In this document: positions 61,897 to 64,000 of the stretch, one piece after another
Layout of the letters: every line of letters starts with the position of its first letter
How positions within the stretch are numbered: the stretch's first letter is position 1
DNA from: Sphingobium sp. JS3065
Lineage (GTDB): Bacteria; Pseudomonadota; Alphaproteobacteria; Sphingomonadales; Sphingomonadaceae
Reading direction: 5' to 3'
Assembly (NCBI RefSeq): GCF_026427355.1
Contig: NZ_CP102664.1
Span: forward strand, 1,860,001 to 1,924,000
DNA length: 64,000 bases
Notes under the pieces: model-generated
What the model was told of the DNA's origin: nothing
Seen by the model: the letters and a program-made list of their open reading frames with translations, nothing else
The model's database searches: none
Translations under genes and position numbers: made by a program

Positions 61897-64000
61897 ATGT
61901 CCAGCACCGCATCCCAGATCACGCCCCAGGTCGTCGCCGAACATGGGCTTTCTCCCGAAGAATATGATCGCGTCCTGCACGCGCTCGGCCGGGAGCCGAA
62001 TCTCACCGAACTCGGCATATTCTCGGTCATGTGGTCGGAGCATTGCTCATACAAAAGCTCGCGCATCCATTTGAAGAAGTTGCCGACCGAAGGGCCGCAG
62101 GTCATTTGCGGCCCCGGCGAGAATGCGGGCGTTGTCGACATTGGCGACGGCCAGGCCGCGATCTTCAAGATGGAAAGCCACAACCACCCGTCCTACATCG
62201 AACCCTATCAGGGCGCGGCGACGGGCGTGGGCGGCATATTGCGCGACGTGTTCACCATGGGCGCGCGCCCGGTGGCGAACATGAACGCGCTGCGTTTCGG
62301 GCGGCCCGATCACCCCAAGATGAAGCATCTCATCAGCGGCGTGGTGCATGGCATCGGCGGCTACGGCAATTGCGTGGGCGTGCCGACCGTAGGCGGCGAG
62401 GTGAATTTCCACCCCGCCTATGATGGCAATATCCTGGTCAACGCGATGACCGTGGGCGTCGCGGATACGGACAAGATTTTCTACAGCGCCGCGTCGGGCG
62501 TCGGCAATCCCATCGTCTATGTCGGGTCGAAGACCGGCCGCGACGGCATTCATGGCGCGACCATGGCCTCCGCCGACTTCGGCGAGGATTCGGAAGAAAA
62601 GCGCCCCACCGTGCAGGTGGGCGACCCCTTCACCGAGAAGCTGCTGATCGAAGCCTGCCTGGAACTGATGGCGTCCGACGCCATCGTCGCGATCCAGGAC
62701 ATGGGCGCGGCGGGCCTCACCTCTTCCTCCGTGGAGATGGCGTCCAAGGGCGGCGTCGGCATCGAGCTGAACATGGACAAGGTGCCGCAGCGCGAAACCG
62801 GCATGACCGCCTATGAAATGATGCTGTCCGAATCGCAGGAACGCATGCTGATGGTGCTGCAACCGGGCAAGGAAGCCTTTGCCGAAGCCATTTTCCGGAA
62901 GTGGGAACTGGATTTCGCGGTGATCGGCCATGTAACCGACACCGGCCGCATGGTGCTGGTCCACAAGGGCGAGACGGTGTGCGACATTCCGCTCGCCCCG
63001 CTGGCCGACGATGCGCCGCTTTACGACCGTCCGGCGATGCCGAAGGACGAATATAGGATCTGGTCGGGCGTTCAGCCGCTGGGCGAAATCGCGGAAAGCG
63101 CCGACATCGGCGCGGATCTCGTCAAGCTGATGGGCTCGCCCGACATCGCCAGCCGCCGCTGGATCTGGGAACAATATGACCATATGGTCGGCGCCGACAC
63201 GGTGCAGCGGCCCGGCGGCGATGCGGCGGTGGTCCGCGTCCATGGCTCGCAAAAGGGCATTGCGATCAGCACCGACTGCACGCCGCGCTATTGCTATGCC
63301 GATCCCTATGAGGGCGGCAAGCAGGCGATCGCGGAATGCTATCGCAACATTTCAGCGGTCGGCGCGACCCCGCTGGCCGTCACCAACTGCCTCAACTTCG
63401 CCAATCCGCAGCGGCCGGAGATCATGGCCCAGTTCACCGGCTGCCTTGAGGGCATGGGTGACGCCTGCCGGGCGCTGGATTTCCCGATCGTGTCAGGCAA
63501 TGTGTCGCTTTACAATGAGTCCAAGGCGACCGGCGGCGGTTCCGCGATCCTGCCCACCCCGGCAATCGGCGGGATCGGCCTGCTCAAGGACGTCGACGTG
63601 ATGGCGACCGTCGCTTTCAAGAATGAGGGCGATGCGATCTGGGTCATCGGCGGCGAAGGGACGCATCTCGGCCAATCGATCTGGCTGCGGGAAATCGCCG
63701 GGCGGGAAGCGGGCGATGCGCCCAGGGTCGACCTGGCCGCAGAACGCGCCAACGCCGAAACCGTCCGCGCCCTGATCGCGGAAGGCAAGGTCAATGCGGT
63801 GCATGACATTTCCGACGGCGGCCTGGCTGTAGCCGTGACCGAAATGGCGTTGGCGGGCGGCATCGGCGCGGAATTGAGCGTCACGCTGACGACGGCAAGC
63901 GCCTTTGGCGAGGATCAGGGCCGCTACATCGTCGCCGCTGCCCAGGGCGTCGACATTCCGGGCGCCGTGAAGATCGGCGCCACCGGCGGCGACAAGGTCG
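61897..64000 (+). CDS. purL: Phosphoribosylformylglycinamidine synthase, large subunit (partial)
   Basis: The open frame starts at ATG 61897 ([19 protein letters not shown]) and runs to the window end, about 701 of some 735 codons. [14 protein letters not shown] holds the active-site His, [31 protein letters not shown] the ATP/Mg site (shown in the protein as one stretch), and [15 protein letters not shown] and [16 protein letters not shown] are later blocks. It makes FGAM from FGAR, ATP and ammonia with PurQ and PurS in purine synthesis. Small-type PurL, without the glutaminase domain. Confidence 0.96.
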   Translation, partial: MSSTASQITPQVVAEHGLSPEEYDRVLHALGREPNLTELGIFSVMWSEHCSYKSSRIHLKKLPTEGPQVICGPGENAGVVDIGDGQAAIFKMESHNHPSYIEPYQGAATGVGGILRDVFTMGARPVANMNALRFGRPDHPKMKHLISGVVHGIGGYGNCVGVPTVGGEVNFHPAYDGNILVNAMTVGVADTDKIFYSAASGVGNPIVYVGSKTGRDGIHGATMASADFGEDSEEKRPTVQVGDPFTEKLLIEACLELMASDAIVAIQDMGAAGLTSSSVEMASKGGVGIELNMDKVPQRETGMTAYEMMLSESQERMLMVLQPGKEAFAEAIFRKWELDFAVIGHVTDTGRMVLVHKGETVCDIPLAPLADDAPLYDRPAMPKDEYRIWSGVQPLGEIAESADIGADLVKLMGSPDIASRRWIWEQYDHMVGADTVQRPGGDAAVVRVHGSQKGIAISTDCTPRYCYADPYEGGKQAIAECYRNISAVGATPLAVTNCLNFANPQRPEIMAQFTGCLEGMGDACRALDFPIVSGNVSLYNESKATGGGSAILPTPAIGGIGLLKDVDVMATVAFKNEGDAIWVIGGEGTHLGQSIWLREIAGREAGDAPRVDLAAERANAETVRALIAEGKVNAVHDISDGGLAVAVTEMALAGGIGAELSVTLTTASAFGEDQGRYIVAAAQGVDIPGAVKIGATGGDKV

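Noticed and set aside
62047..63252. 401-codon minus-strand frame inside purL
   Set aside because: It lies opposite an unmistakable PurL coding sequence; His/Ala/Arg-rich composition is typical of antisense shadows.
1..64000. CRISPR arrays, rRNA genes, prophage structural genes, toxin-antitoxin pairs
   Set aside because: No regularly spaced repeats, no rRNA segments, no phage structural motifs and no recognisable toxin-antitoxin pair were seen.

Overview
The window reads as chromosomal DNA of a GC-rich alphaproteobacterium of the sphingomonad group (Sphingobium/Sphingomonas-like). The signs are a SapC-family protein, three large TonB-dependent receptors whose mature ends finish in Phe, a PEP-CTERM protein, a SspB of the alphaproteobacterial type, an ATP12 chaperone, compact overlapping gene pairs, and GTG/TTG starts decided by strong Shine-Dalgarno (SD) sequences. 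No database search was possible; family names rest on motifs read from the translations.

Layout. (1) 1-1570: end of a FAD-linked oxidase gene with its terminator, a sapC-like gene, a possible small RNA ending in a strong terminator, and tRNA-Glu(CTC). (2) 1.7-33.6 kb: an accessory block that starts with the stump of a P4-type integrase next to the tRNA and ends with an IS91-type element next to lgt. It holds a catabolic gene set: three TonB receptors, GST, nitronate monooxygenase, enoyl-CoA hydratase, two acyl-CoA dehydrogenases, thiolase, MFS transporter, IclR regulator, MmgE/PrpD protein, NADPH:F420 reductase-like protein, ferredoxin-NADP reductase, CitE-like lyase, cytochrome P450, aldehyde dehydrogenase and alpha/beta hydrolase. 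One complete IS3-family element and fragments of IS5-, IS630-, IS701- and IS91-type transposases sit among them, with stumps of an amidohydrolase and of cofE. (3) 34-64 kb: a dense housekeeping region: lgt, midA-like, gmk, fumC, sspB, hisBHAF(E), cell-wall L,D-transpeptidases, ATP12, HAD phosphatase, rluC-type synthase, crcB, metA, rarD-like, dihydroorotase, ygfZ-like, glutaminyl cyclase, queA, cyclophilin, coaD, ispA, xseB and the first ~700 codons of purL.

How the accessory genes may fit together (inference): TonB receptors and the MFS carrier bring in an organic substrate. P450 with its reductase, the aldehyde dehydrogenase and the hydrolase make a carboxylic acid. The acyl-CoA dehydrogenases, hydratase, thiolase and CitE-like lyase shorten it as CoA esters under IclR control. 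No acyl-CoA ligase or ferredoxin gene is visible, so the pathway must borrow these or has lost them.

The most interesting new signal is a 79-nt element present twice on the minus strand, just upstream of the ferredoxin-NADP reductase gene (20101-20179) and of the second acyl-CoA dehydrogenase gene (14658-14736). The copies are about 80% identical without gaps, show no codon-position bias in their differences, and share a closing helix and an inner hairpin with two compensatory base-pair changes. That is what a cis-acting structured RNA would look like.
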